A stretch of DNA of 51,066 nucleotides, from positions 1 to 51,066 of the forward strand of contig VSND01000009.1 in assembly GCA_009774145.1 (NCBI GenBank). Direction: 5' to 3'. The DNA comes from Lachnospiraceae bacterium (GTDB lineage: Bacteria > Bacillota > Clostridia > Lachnospirales > Lachnospiraceae). Shown piece after piece: positions 1 to 5,889 of this stretch (positions are counted from its first letter, which is position 1; every line of letters begins with the position of its first letter). The notes under the pieces are model-generated. The model was not told the origin of the DNA, searched no databases, and saw only the letters and a program-made list of their open reading frames with translations. The translations under genes were made by a program, and so were the position numbers.

Positions 1-381
1 GAGAAAGGACGCTTGCGGGGCGCGGACTATGTGATATTCGAGCAGCCGCAGCCGCCTACGCCGGATTTACCTACATTAGAAAATCCAACATTGGATAATC
101 CAACGCAGGAAAAACCAACATTGGAAAAACCTACGTTGGAAAATCCAATGCAATTAAATAAAGATATACAAAGAACTGACTTACCAAAAAAAGAAAAAAT
201 AATTACTGATGAACAAAGTACCCATAAAAAAAGCGGCGTTCCTGTTCTCCCGGTTAGGGATAGAGAAACGCCGCGTTTGCGTCGTATTCAGTTTTCATTT
301 ATTCTTTCTCAATGCTGTGTGCTGGTGGCTGGGCTGGCAGGGTTCCGGGCGGCATATCAAGGCTCTTTCCCTCAAAAGTAG
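1..381 (+). pseudogene. Remnant of a replication-initiator-like accessory protein (RepA/DUF6017 type), left-truncated
   Basis: The reading frame is open from the first base of the window, so the gene starts outside it. The first roughly 45 residues read like the linker of the large helix-turn-helix replication-initiator-like proteins of Lachnospiraceae conjugative elements: a GRLRGADYVIFEQPQPP segment, then pentapeptide repeats of the type TLENP, TLDNP, TQEKP, TLEKP, TLENP, then MQLNKDI. In relatives as I remember them, a conserved C-terminal domain follows the linker. Here the similarity stops near base 210 and the frame runs on as unconvincing sequence to a TAG at 379-381. Bases 233-240 and 267-274 form a perfect 8-bp inverted repeat, consistent with a hairpin placed where the coding sense is lost. 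I infer a broken mobile-element gene. The family assignment is by memory of the linker and is moderately sure; the function of the fragment is probably nil. Confidence 0.5.
72..152 (+). repeat. 15-bp tandem repeats coding for proline pentapeptides
   Basis: Five to six degenerate copies of a 15-base unit encode successive pentapeptides ending in Pro (TLENP, TLDNP, TQEKP, TLEKP, TLENP, MQLNK). They lie in the linker of the replication-initiator-like remnant and are typical of that family's linker. Confidence 0.7.
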
Positions 382-398
382 TAAATTGGTAGTAAATT
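379..398. repeat. 9-bp direct repeat
   Basis: Two perfect copies of TAGTAAATT (379-387 and 390-398) separated by two bases lie just after the stop of the broken accessory gene. The meaning is unknown; this could be an old recombination junction. Confidence 0.4.
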
Positions 399-508
399 CA
401 GCTTGAAATCCTGCTTGTATGCCCGTAAATCAAGGCTTTTTTGAGATAATCAACCATTTTATCTTAAAACTTTTTACTCTCCAGAATCTTTAAAATGAAG
501 TAATTTTA

Positions 509-700
509 ATTGAGTATGACACAGAAGGGAACGTCGTCCGCCTGCTGACAGAGACCAGGGATGGGGAGGAGACCGGCTGCCTTTACGACCTGTGCGGGAA
601 CCGCCTGGAAAAAGGAAAGGGAGTAAGACAGAGAGATACCAATACAACCGGAAAAACCAGCTGGTCAGCAGGGGGAAAAGAGCATTATGACAATTCTGTT
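509..700 (+). pseudogene. RHS-repeat protein remnant, frameshifted
   Basis: Translated from base 509 the frame gives IEYDTEGNVVRLLTE followed by a CLYDLCGNRLEKGKG segment, which is the YD-repeat signature of RHS proteins (Y-D-x-x-G-N-R/L). At about 622-631 the coding sense moves to another frame, where ERYQYNRKNQLVS continues the next YD-repeat. The fragment therefore carries at least one frameshift, has no start codon and has no toxin tip. RHS proteins are large secreted or surface toxin carriers, and isolated repeat fragments are common debris from recombination between RHS cassettes. The intervening stretch 382-508 shows no coding sense. Confidence 0.65.
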
Positions 701-1085
701 ATCACTTCTGGTCAAAACACATGCCCGGCTGAATGATTACCGGAAGAAAACAGAACCGTCGCCGCTGGAGCAGGTGAAAAGCGACCATGCCCGCAGAAAA
801 ATCATGCAGGCAGTAAGGGCGGCCGAAATGCATATGCCCCTGCCCTGTATTGCAATGGGAAGCGTTCAGTGCCTGTCACTCCGAATGAAAGGAAAACTGC
901 GTTCGGAACAGATCCGTTATCAGCGTACGCCGTCAAAAGGAAAAGTGTCAGAATGCGCCATGATGCATTATCTTCGAAAACATATTTTTCGATTTATGGG
1001 ACAAAACCCGGAATTACGCATAACACGATTAATTCAGGAAATGCAGGAACAGTCAGAAATCTGTGAGGCTTTGCTGGCTTCTTAA
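687..1085 (+). CDS. Hypothetical protein downstream of the RHS remnant
   Basis: A 132-residue frame starts with ATG inside the decayed RHS sequence. I do not recognise it. It is basic, has several Met/Gln-rich helices and ends with a plausible amphipathic helix (RITRLIQEMQEQSEICEALLAS). There is no convincing ribosome binding site in front of the ATG and no cysteine or histidine pattern suggesting a nuclease. Its position directly behind RHS repeats is where a toxin tip or immunity protein would be, but no family feature supports that. It may equally be further debris in a fortuitously open frame. Confidence 0.3.
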   Translation: MTILLSLLVKTHARLNDYRKKTEPSPLEQVKSDHARRKIMQAVRAAEMHMPLPCIAMGSVQCLSLRMKGKLRSEQIRYQRTPSKGKVSECAMMHYLRKHIFRFMGQNPELRITRLIQEMQEQSEICEALLAS

Positions 1086-1228
1086 GCATATAAACTTTTT
1101 ATTCTCAAGTATATTATCAATACGTTTTAAAGCCTTCTGCTGAGTGAATTATTTGTTTCGATTTTAAATGCAGACAAAATCCGTCCGTTCCATATTCGAA
1201 ACACCGGATCCCGAAAATATCTTTTCTC

Positions 1229-1257
1229 TTGACTTGCAAAGTCCTCTTCCTTATAAT
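1229..1257 (+). promoter_or_regulatory. Sigma-A promoter of the MATE gene
   Basis: A -35 TTGACT (1229-1234) and a -10 TATAAT (1252-1257) are separated by exactly 17 bases, 38 bases upstream of the MATE start codon. The -35 and spacer also hold a palindrome, GACTT-gca-AAGTC (1231-1243). Confidence 0.85.
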
Positions 1258-1265
1258 CATTATCA
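1251..1265 (+). promoter_or_regulatory. PerR/Fur-like 7-1-7 operator overlapping the -10
   Basis: The 15 bases TTATAAT-C-ATTATCA match the Bacillus PerR box (TTATAATnATTATAA) at all but one defined position and the Fur box (TGATAATnATTATCA) at all but one. The left half is of PerR type and the right half of Fur type. The site covers the -10 of the MATE promoter, so binding would repress. The consensus sites are known from Bacillus; the assignment here is inference. Confidence 0.5.
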
Positions 1266-1294
1266 TTACGACTACGAAAGGATGAGATTGCAAT

Positions 1295-2635
1295 ATGGCA
1301 CAAACGAGACCGATGACCGAAGGACGGCCTGTTTCCCTGATCTTTACCTTCGCGCTTCCGCTGATGATCGGCAACGTATTTCAGCAGTTCTATACGGTCG
1401 TGGATACCATGGTAGTGGGAAAAGCCCTTGGAGTGCATGCGCTGGCCGCACTGGGCGCCGCTGACTGGATGAACTGGATGATGCTCGGAATCATTCAGGG
1501 ACTGACCCAGGGATTCGGAATCCTGATGGCGCAGCATTTCGGCGCGGGCAGAGCAGAGGAACTTCGCAAAACCGTAGGGAACTCCGTGATCCTGGCGTTT
1601 CTCTCCTCGCTGGTGCTGCTCATATTTGGACAGATCATCGCCCGTCCGGTGCTTTTGCTTCTGCAGACCCCGGAGGATATCCTTGGAAATTCCCTTCTGT
1701 ATCTTCGCATCATGTATCTGGGAATTCCCATTGTCATGGCGTACAACCTGGCCGCAGGCATCCTGCGTTCTCTTGGAGACGGACGGACACCTCTGTATGC
1801 CATGATCGTGGCAGCAGCTGTCAACATCGTTCTGGATCTTTTCTTTGTCCTGAGACTGGGACTTGGCATAGGAGGAGCCGCAGCAGCCACTCTGATTGCC
1901 CAGATGGTCTCCTGCATCTTCTGCTTCTGCCATATCCGCAGGATCGACCTGCTGACCATGACCCGTCAGGATTTCCGGCTTCAGAAGGGCCTGCCGGCAC
2001 ACCTGCTGCTTCTGGGCACACCTATGGCATTCCAGAATGCCATCATTTCTGTGGGCGGAATGATCGTACAGTCTGTGGTCAACGGCTTCGGCGTCATCTT
2101 CATCGCCGGATTTACCGCTACCAACAAACTCTACGGGGTACTGGAAGTGGCAGCTACATCCTATGGTTATGCCATGGTCACCTATACCGGTCAGAATCTG
2201 GGTGCCGGCCGAATGGAACGCATCCGAAAAGGCATGCGTGCCGCTCTTCTGATCGCGCTTGTCACTTCTGTGATGATCGCCGCCTGTATGCTCCTTGGCG
2301 GAAAGATGATCCTTGGCTGCTTTATCTCCGGCACTCCGGAAGAATTTGAACAGACCATGCAGATCGCCTACTTCTATCTGGCGGTCATGAGTCTCTGTCT
2401 GCCCATCCTCTACATCCTGCATGTCACCCGTTCGGTCATCCAGGGTATGGGAAATACCGTTCTCCCCATGGCATCCGGCATCGCAGAATTTTTCATGCGG
2501 GCCCTGACCGCCGTCTTTCTTCCCCTTCTGATCGGGGAAACCGGTATCTTCTATGCAGAGATCATGGCGTGGACCGGGGCCGTCGTCATCCTGGTCATCA
2601 GCTATTTTGTCGTCATGAAGAAAGCGGCAGGGTAA
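1295..2635 (+). CDS. MATE family efflux transporter
   Basis: This 446-residue membrane protein of the MATE family (MatE domain twice) should exchange cations for exported drugs or metabolites across the cytoplasmic membrane. The two-fold repeat is visible: the first half opens with LPLMIGNVFQQFYTVVDTMVVG, the second with a TPMAFQNAIISVGGMIVQ segment, and about twelve hydrophobic segments are present. Length is normal for the family. The start is an ATG with AAAGGA 12 bases upstream. It is transcribed alone from the promoter at 1229-1257, which carries a PerR/Fur-like operator, so iron or peroxide control is possible. A second, quite different MATE gene lies at 33.5-34.9 kb. The substrate cannot be told from sequence. 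Confidence 0.93.
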   Translation: MAQTRPMTEGRPVSLIFTFALPLMIGNVFQQFYTVVDTMVVGKALGVHALAALGAADWMNWMMLGIIQGLTQGFGILMAQHFGAGRAEELRKTVGNSVILAFLSSLVLLIFGQIIARPVLLLLQTPEDILGNSLLYLRIMYLGIPIVMAYNLAAGILRSLGDGRTPLYAMIVAAAVNIVLDLFFVLRLGLGIGGAAAATLIAQMVSCIFCFCHIRRIDLLTMTRQDFRLQKGLPAHLLLLGTPMAFQNAIISVGGMIVQSVVNGFGVIFIAGFTATNKLYGVLEVAATSYGYAMVTYTGQNLGAGRMERIRKGMRAALLIALVTSVMIAACMLLGGKMILGCFISGTPEEFEQTMQIAYFYLAVMSLCLPILYILHVTRSVIQGMGNTVLPMASGIAEFFMRALTAVFLPLLIGETGIFYAEIMAWTGAVVILVISYFVVMKKAAG

Positions 2636-2707
2636 TGCCTGCCCCGCCGCTCATTGACCTGATTCTGACAGCCCTTCTGTGAAACAAACGAAATCTGCCT
2701 GCTGCCT

Positions 2708-3253
2708 TCAGATCTTCATTTCCGAAAAATCAATCTCCAGATCTTCATAGATGCCCGCTTTCACACGCCCGTTCAGCGGGCAGACCATCGGCGCCTCCTC
2801 ATGTTCCAGATCATATACGATCACGTATTTTTTGCAGGGATCCACAATCCAGTACTCCCGCACCCCTGCCTCTTTGTATTCCGCCAGCTTCGTATAGTAA
2901 TCCATCCGCCTGCTGGAAGGCGATACAATCTCGATCACCCAGTCCGGCGCTCCGTGGCAGCCTTTTTCATCCACCTTGTCCCGATCACAGATGACGGACA
3001 GATCCGGCTCCACATAAGTCCGGTTATCCCCTCTCAAGAATACGGCAAAAGGCGCCGGAAACACTTCACAGCTCCCGCTGTTTTTTCTGATATACAGATT
3101 AATCTCTGTAGAGACATAATTTACGATCCTCTGATGCGTCGATGTAGGCGGCGCCATCGCATAGATCTGTCCCTGGATCAGCTCTGCCCGCTTCCCTGAA
3201 GGCAGAGCATAGATATCATCAGTTGTATACATCTTCTCTTTTAACAATGGCAT
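2708..3253 (-). CDS. Uma2 family endonuclease-like protein (DUF820)
   Basis: A 181-residue protein of the Uma2/DUF820 family, which has a PD-(D/E)XK nuclease fold. Visible family marks are the N-terminal ELIQGQIYAM segment, the ...EPDLSVICD segment carrying the first acidic residues, and PDWVIEIVSPSSR followed by KLAEYKEAGVREYWIVDP, which together provide the D...E-x-V...K active-site arrangement. Full length. The start ATG has AGGAGG a few bases upstream. It converges with the MATE gene on its left. The cellular role of Uma2 proteins is not established; many occur in multiple genomic copies. The nuclease assignment rests on fold only. Confidence 0.88.
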   Translation of the reverse strand: MPLLKEKMYTTDDIYALPSGKRAELIQGQIYAMAPPTSTHQRIVNYVSTEINLYIRKNSGSCEVFPAPFAVFLRGDNRTYVEPDLSVICDRDKVDEKGCHGAPDWVIEIVSPSSRRMDYYTKLAEYKEAGVREYWIVDPCKKYVIVYDLEHEEAPMVCPLNGRVKAGIYEDLEIDFSEMKI

Positions 3254-3339
3254 GCTGTTCCCTCCTTCTTATCCAACAATATAACATAAATCCGAAAATA
3301 TTTCACTAACTGTTTTTATTTCTTCCCTGTGCGCCAAAA

Positions 3340-3373
3340 CAGGGCCGCCCGGAATCTTCCCCGGACAGCCCTG
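3340..3373. terminator. Stem-loop with short T-tract on the minus strand
   Basis: A 13-base arm CAGGGCCGCCCGG pairs with CCGGACAGCCCTG (11 of 13) around an 8-base loop, and on the minus strand the hairpin is followed by TTTT. No obvious minus-strand gene ends here, so it may terminate antisense read-through or act in the leader of the plus-strand gene beginning at 3406. Confidence 0.35.
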
Positions 3374-3405
3374 CTGTCTCCGGTCATTCATTACAAAGCC
3401 GTTAT

Positions 3406-4041
3406 ATGACAGAAGACATTTATGTATCAGATGTATCTGCTGACTGCATCATTTCTACAGAAGAACAGACCGTTAAACAGGAAAAAACGTCCAGAAATTT
3501 TTCTGAACGCCTGACCCGTCTGCACACAGAACTTCCCTCCTGCTTTGGAAGAGCCTGCTGCCTGTTCTACAAAGCTTCTCAGGACAGCATACACACCATT
3601 CTTCACACGCTGCTTCCCCTGATGGGTTTTGTCTCCCTTTTGACTGCCTTTGTGGAGTGTTCCGGTCTGAACAGACAAATCGCCGGACTTCTCACTCCCC
3701 TGTCCTCGAACCTCCTCGGTTTCCTTTTGCTTGGACTCATCATATCTTTTCCGCTCCTCTCACCCATCCTGGCGCCGGGCGCCATCATCGCACAGGTCAC
3801 CGGAACTCTCATCGGCGCCCAGATCGGAAACGGCATGATCGCCGCCTCCCTTGCACTTCCGGCGCTGTTCGCGGTTAACACGCAGGCTGCCTGTGATTTC
3901 ATACCGGTAGGGCTGGGACTGGCGGATGCAGACGAAGACACCATAAAGGTCGGCGTCTCTTCCGTACTCGCCTCCCGTTTTCTGACCAGCGCCGTACGCA
4001 TCCTTGTTGCATGGCTCTTCAGCTTCCGGCTGTACCCGTGA
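3406..4041 (+). CDS. Orphan glucitol/sorbitol PTS EIIBC C-terminal-domain protein
   Basis: The last roughly 140 residues match the C-terminal membrane domain of SrlE, the EIIBC subunit of the glucitol/sorbitol phosphotransferase system: LISFPLLSPILAPGAIIAQV, LALPALFAVNTQAACDFIPV and VGVSSVLASRFLTSA are close to the enterobacterial sequence as I recall it. SrlE is about 320 residues with an N-terminal EIIB domain carrying the phosphorylated cysteine. This protein is only 211 residues, and its first 65 residues are polar, low in similarity, and contain no recognisable EIIB domain. No srlA, srlB or sorbitol dehydrogenase gene is nearby. The ATG lacks a good ribosome binding site, and the frame is open upstream back to 3310. 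It is either a truncated relic or a stand-alone membrane protein of unknown role. Confidence 0.8.
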   Translation: MTEDIYVSDVSADCIISTEEQTVKQEKTSRNFSERLTRLHTELPSCFGRACCLFYKASQDSIHTILHTLLPLMGFVSLLTAFVECSGLNRQIAGLLTPLSSNLLGFLLLGLIISFPLLSPILAPGAIIAQVTGTLIGAQIGNGMIAASLALPALFAVNTQAACDFIPVGLGLADADEDTIKVGVSSVLASRFLTSAVRILVAWLFSFRLYP

Positions 4042-4048
4042 CTTCTGT

Positions 4049-4732
4049 CTATGATCCGTTTACCTCAAGCTTGTACCCAAGGCCCCAGACCGTCCTGATC
4101 TGTTCGCCCCTGCTTCCCAGCTTGCTCCTTAATTTCTTCACATGGGTATCAATCGTTCTGGCATCTCCAAAATAGTCATAATTCCACACGTTGTTCAGGA
4201 TCTTCTCCCTGGACAGGGCTATCCCCTGATTTTCCATAAAATACGCCAGCAGCTCAAACTCCTTGTAGCTGAGTTCGATATCTTTTCCATCGATCTTCAC
4301 CTGATGCGCCGCCTTGTTCAGCTCAATACCGCCTACGCTCAGTACATCCTCGCTGGCAATCAGATTCACCCTGCGCAGAATGGCCTCCACCCGTGCCACA
4401 AGAATCTTCGGACTGAATGGTTTTGTGATATACTCATCCACTCCCAGATCAAATCCCTGCAGCTCATCCTGCTCGTCTCCCTTTGCTGTAAGCATGATGA
4501 TCGGAATTTTGGAATAACGGCGGATCTCCCGGCAGACCTGCCATCCGTCCATTCTGGGCATCATCACATCCAGAAGGACCAGCGCAATGTCCTTATGCTC
4601 AAAAAAAACGTCCAGCGCTTCCTCACCGTCTCCCGCCTCCAGAACTTCATAATTCTGTTTCACAAGAAAATCCCGCACCAGCTTGCGCATGCGGCTTTCG
4701 TCATCCACGACCAGTATTTTCAGCTTCTCCAT
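4049..4732 (-). CDS. OmpR/PhoB-type response regulator
   Basis: A 227-residue DNA-binding response regulator. The receiver domain shows the acidic pair D10-D11, phospho-acceptor D55 in LLDVMMPRMDG, T82 and K104 in ITKPFSP. The C-terminal winged helix has the typical recognition segment DARTIDTHVKKLRSKLG and ends with TVWGLGYKLE. I choose the ATG at 4732 because GAGG lies eight bases upstream; the frame stays open for 84 codons further upstream without family similarity. No histidine kinase adjoins it, so its partner is unknown; the hybrid kinase at 5.9-8.4 kb carries its own receivers. It is transcribed from an extended -10 promoter at 4766-4774. The gene converges with the plus-strand EIIBC-like gene, with only seven bases between the stops and no terminator seen. 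Confidence 0.92.
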   Translation of the reverse strand: MEKLKILVVDDESRMRKLVRDFLVKQNYEVLEAGDGEEALDVFFEHKDIALVLLDVMMPRMDGWQVCREIRRYSKIPIIMLTAKGDEQDELQGFDLGVDEYITKPFSPKILVARVEAILRRVNLIASEDVLSVGGIELNKAAHQVKIDGKDIELSYKEFELLAYFMENQGIALSREKILNNVWNYDYFGDARTIDTHVKKLRSKLGSRGEQIRTVWGLGYKLEVNGS

Positions 4733-4765
4733 CTTAAAAACCTCGTCTTTACGTGTATTGCCGTC

Positions 4766-4774
4766 ATTATAGCA
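4766..4774 (-). promoter_or_regulatory. Extended -10 promoter of the response regulator gene
   Basis: On the minus strand the sequence TGC-TATAAT is a perfect extended -10 element, 34 bases upstream of the start codon. The -35 region (about 4789-4794) is poor and is occupied by a palindrome, as expected for an extended -10 promoter under control of a bound regulator. Confidence 0.65.
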
Positions 4775-4784
4775 GTAAATTATG

Positions 4785-4801
4785 TTTGTTCTGTGAACAA
4801 A
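4785..4801. promoter_or_regulatory. Palindromic operator candidate over the -35 region
   Basis: TTTGTTC-tgt-GAACAAA is a perfect palindrome with 7-base arms, centred 21 bases upstream of the -10 of the response regulator gene. It could be an autoregulatory site or the target of another dimeric regulator. It also lies upstream of the divergent gene starting at 4938. Confidence 0.5.
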
Positions 4802-4937
4802 AAAGCAGATTCGGATAAACGGCGCCCATCTGTGTATTAACTTTTCTGACAAAACTGCCGATATATGATACATATAGATATTTCCAGAAACAGGCAGCGC
4901 ACAGTACCGAACAGTACTCTGGAAGGAGGTGACCCTT

Positions 4938-5846
4938 TTGAATATCGCAATGATGTGTTCCATGAATACCTGTACACAGACCATGAAGCTGCAGATGAAA
5001 TGGCAGCAGCGGAAAAGTTCCGGAGACTATCTCACCAAGGGATATTCCGGCACAAAAGAAAGTCAGAAAGATCAGGAACTTCAGGATCCCCAGTCCCGTC
5101 TCTTAGAATCCATGAAGCCGGACGAATCCGCCAGTATGAGACAGCAGATCTCCACCAAGATGATGGCCGGCAAGCGTCTGAGTTCCGCAGAGATGGAATA
5201 CCTGAAGGAAAACGACCCGCAGACCTACCAGAAGGCCCGAACCATCGAGATGGAGCGGGAAGCCTATGAACGGCGGCTCAAACAGTGCAGAACCAAAGAG
5301 GAGGTTCAGCGCGTCAAGTTCAGCCAGGCAGCCTCTTCTCTTGCAACAGTCAAAAATGTGGAATCCAATCCCAGCATCCCCAAAGGCCAGAAGCTGGCAC
5401 TGATCATGCAGGAGCTTCATAAATTCAATGCCATGTCGGATACGGACCGGGCCTATATGCAGAGCAAAGACTATCAGTCCCTGCCGACGGAAGCAGAAAA
5501 GCGCAAAGCAGAGGAAGAACTGGAAAAGGCCGAAAAAGCCGAGATGGGAATCGAAGACCGAACCGATGATTCCGCAGAGGAAACCGCAGATTCCACCAAC
5601 AAAGAAGCTGTGGAAGAAGCAAAAACCGAATCCAGAGCTCCGGAAGAATCTGCCCCCACCGAGACGGAACTGAAAGCCGCCAAAAGAGCGGTCGCCGGTC
5701 AGGAAAAGACGCGCATGGAAGCAGAAGTTACTCCGGAAGCCCGGAAAGTCCGCCGTGCAAAAGCACAGGCTGCATATGCTCAAAGTTCCTGTACCGGAAT
5801 CTCCGCCGGCTCTCCATCTATTTCCATAGATATCAAAATCATGTAA
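4938..5846 (+). CDS. Hypothetical charged, helix-rich protein
   Basis: I do not recognise a named family, though the central part resembles conserved hypotheticals of Lachnospiraceae. The start is best placed at the TTG at 4938, because a perfect AAGGAGGTG (4923-4931) lies seven bases ahead; the earlier GTG at 4929 lies inside that ribosome binding site. The 302-residue product is soluble. Residues about 60-170 hold a helical region with YLKENDPQTYQKARTIE and KKEEVQ-like segments. Residues about 175-270 are an Ala/Glu/Lys-rich coiled-coil or disordered stretch (EEELEKAEKAEMG, EEAKTESRAPEES). There is no signal peptide or membrane segment. It is divergent from the response regulator, with which it could share control sites. 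The strong ribosome binding site and a terminator-like hairpin after the stop argue for a real gene. Confidence 0.75.
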   Translation: MNIAMMCSMNTCTQTMKLQMKWQQRKSSGDYLTKGYSGTKESQKDQELQDPQSRLLESMKPDESASMRQQISTKMMAGKRLSSAEMEYLKENDPQTYQKARTIEMEREAYERRLKQCRTKEEVQRVKFSQAASSLATVKNVESNPSIPKGQKLALIMQELHKFNAMSDTDRAYMQSKDYQSLPTEAEKRKAEEELEKAEKAEMGIEDRTDDSAEETADSTNKEAVEEAKTESRAPEESAPTETELKAAKRAVAGQEKTRMEAEVTPEARKVRRAKAQAAYAQSSCTGISAGSPSISIDIKIM

Positions 5847-5855
5847 TTTCATTAA

Positions 5856-5884
5856 CAGGGGTGCTGCAAAATGCAGCACCCCTG
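5856..5884. terminator. 13-bp perfect hairpin between convergent genes
   Basis: CAGGGGTGCTGCA and its exact complement flank a three-base AAA loop, between the stop at 5846 and the convergent hybrid-kinase stop at 5890. There is no long T-run on either side, so it may work as a stability hairpin for both transcripts. Confidence 0.6.
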
Positions 5885-5889
5885 TATGA

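Noticed and set aside
233..274. 8-bp inverted repeat read as a terminator
   Set aside because: The loop is 26 bases and no T-run follows; recorded only as part of the broken gene description.
1127..2422. A 431-codon minus-strand ORF across the MATE gene
   Set aside because: Low-complexity His/Asp/Gln-rich product opposite a clear transporter with its own promoter; shadow frame.
2617..2651. Possible terminator formed by the end of the MATE gene (GCGGCAGG/CCTG..CCGC)
   Set aside because: Needs a three-base bulge and has only a weak T-tract on the minus strand.
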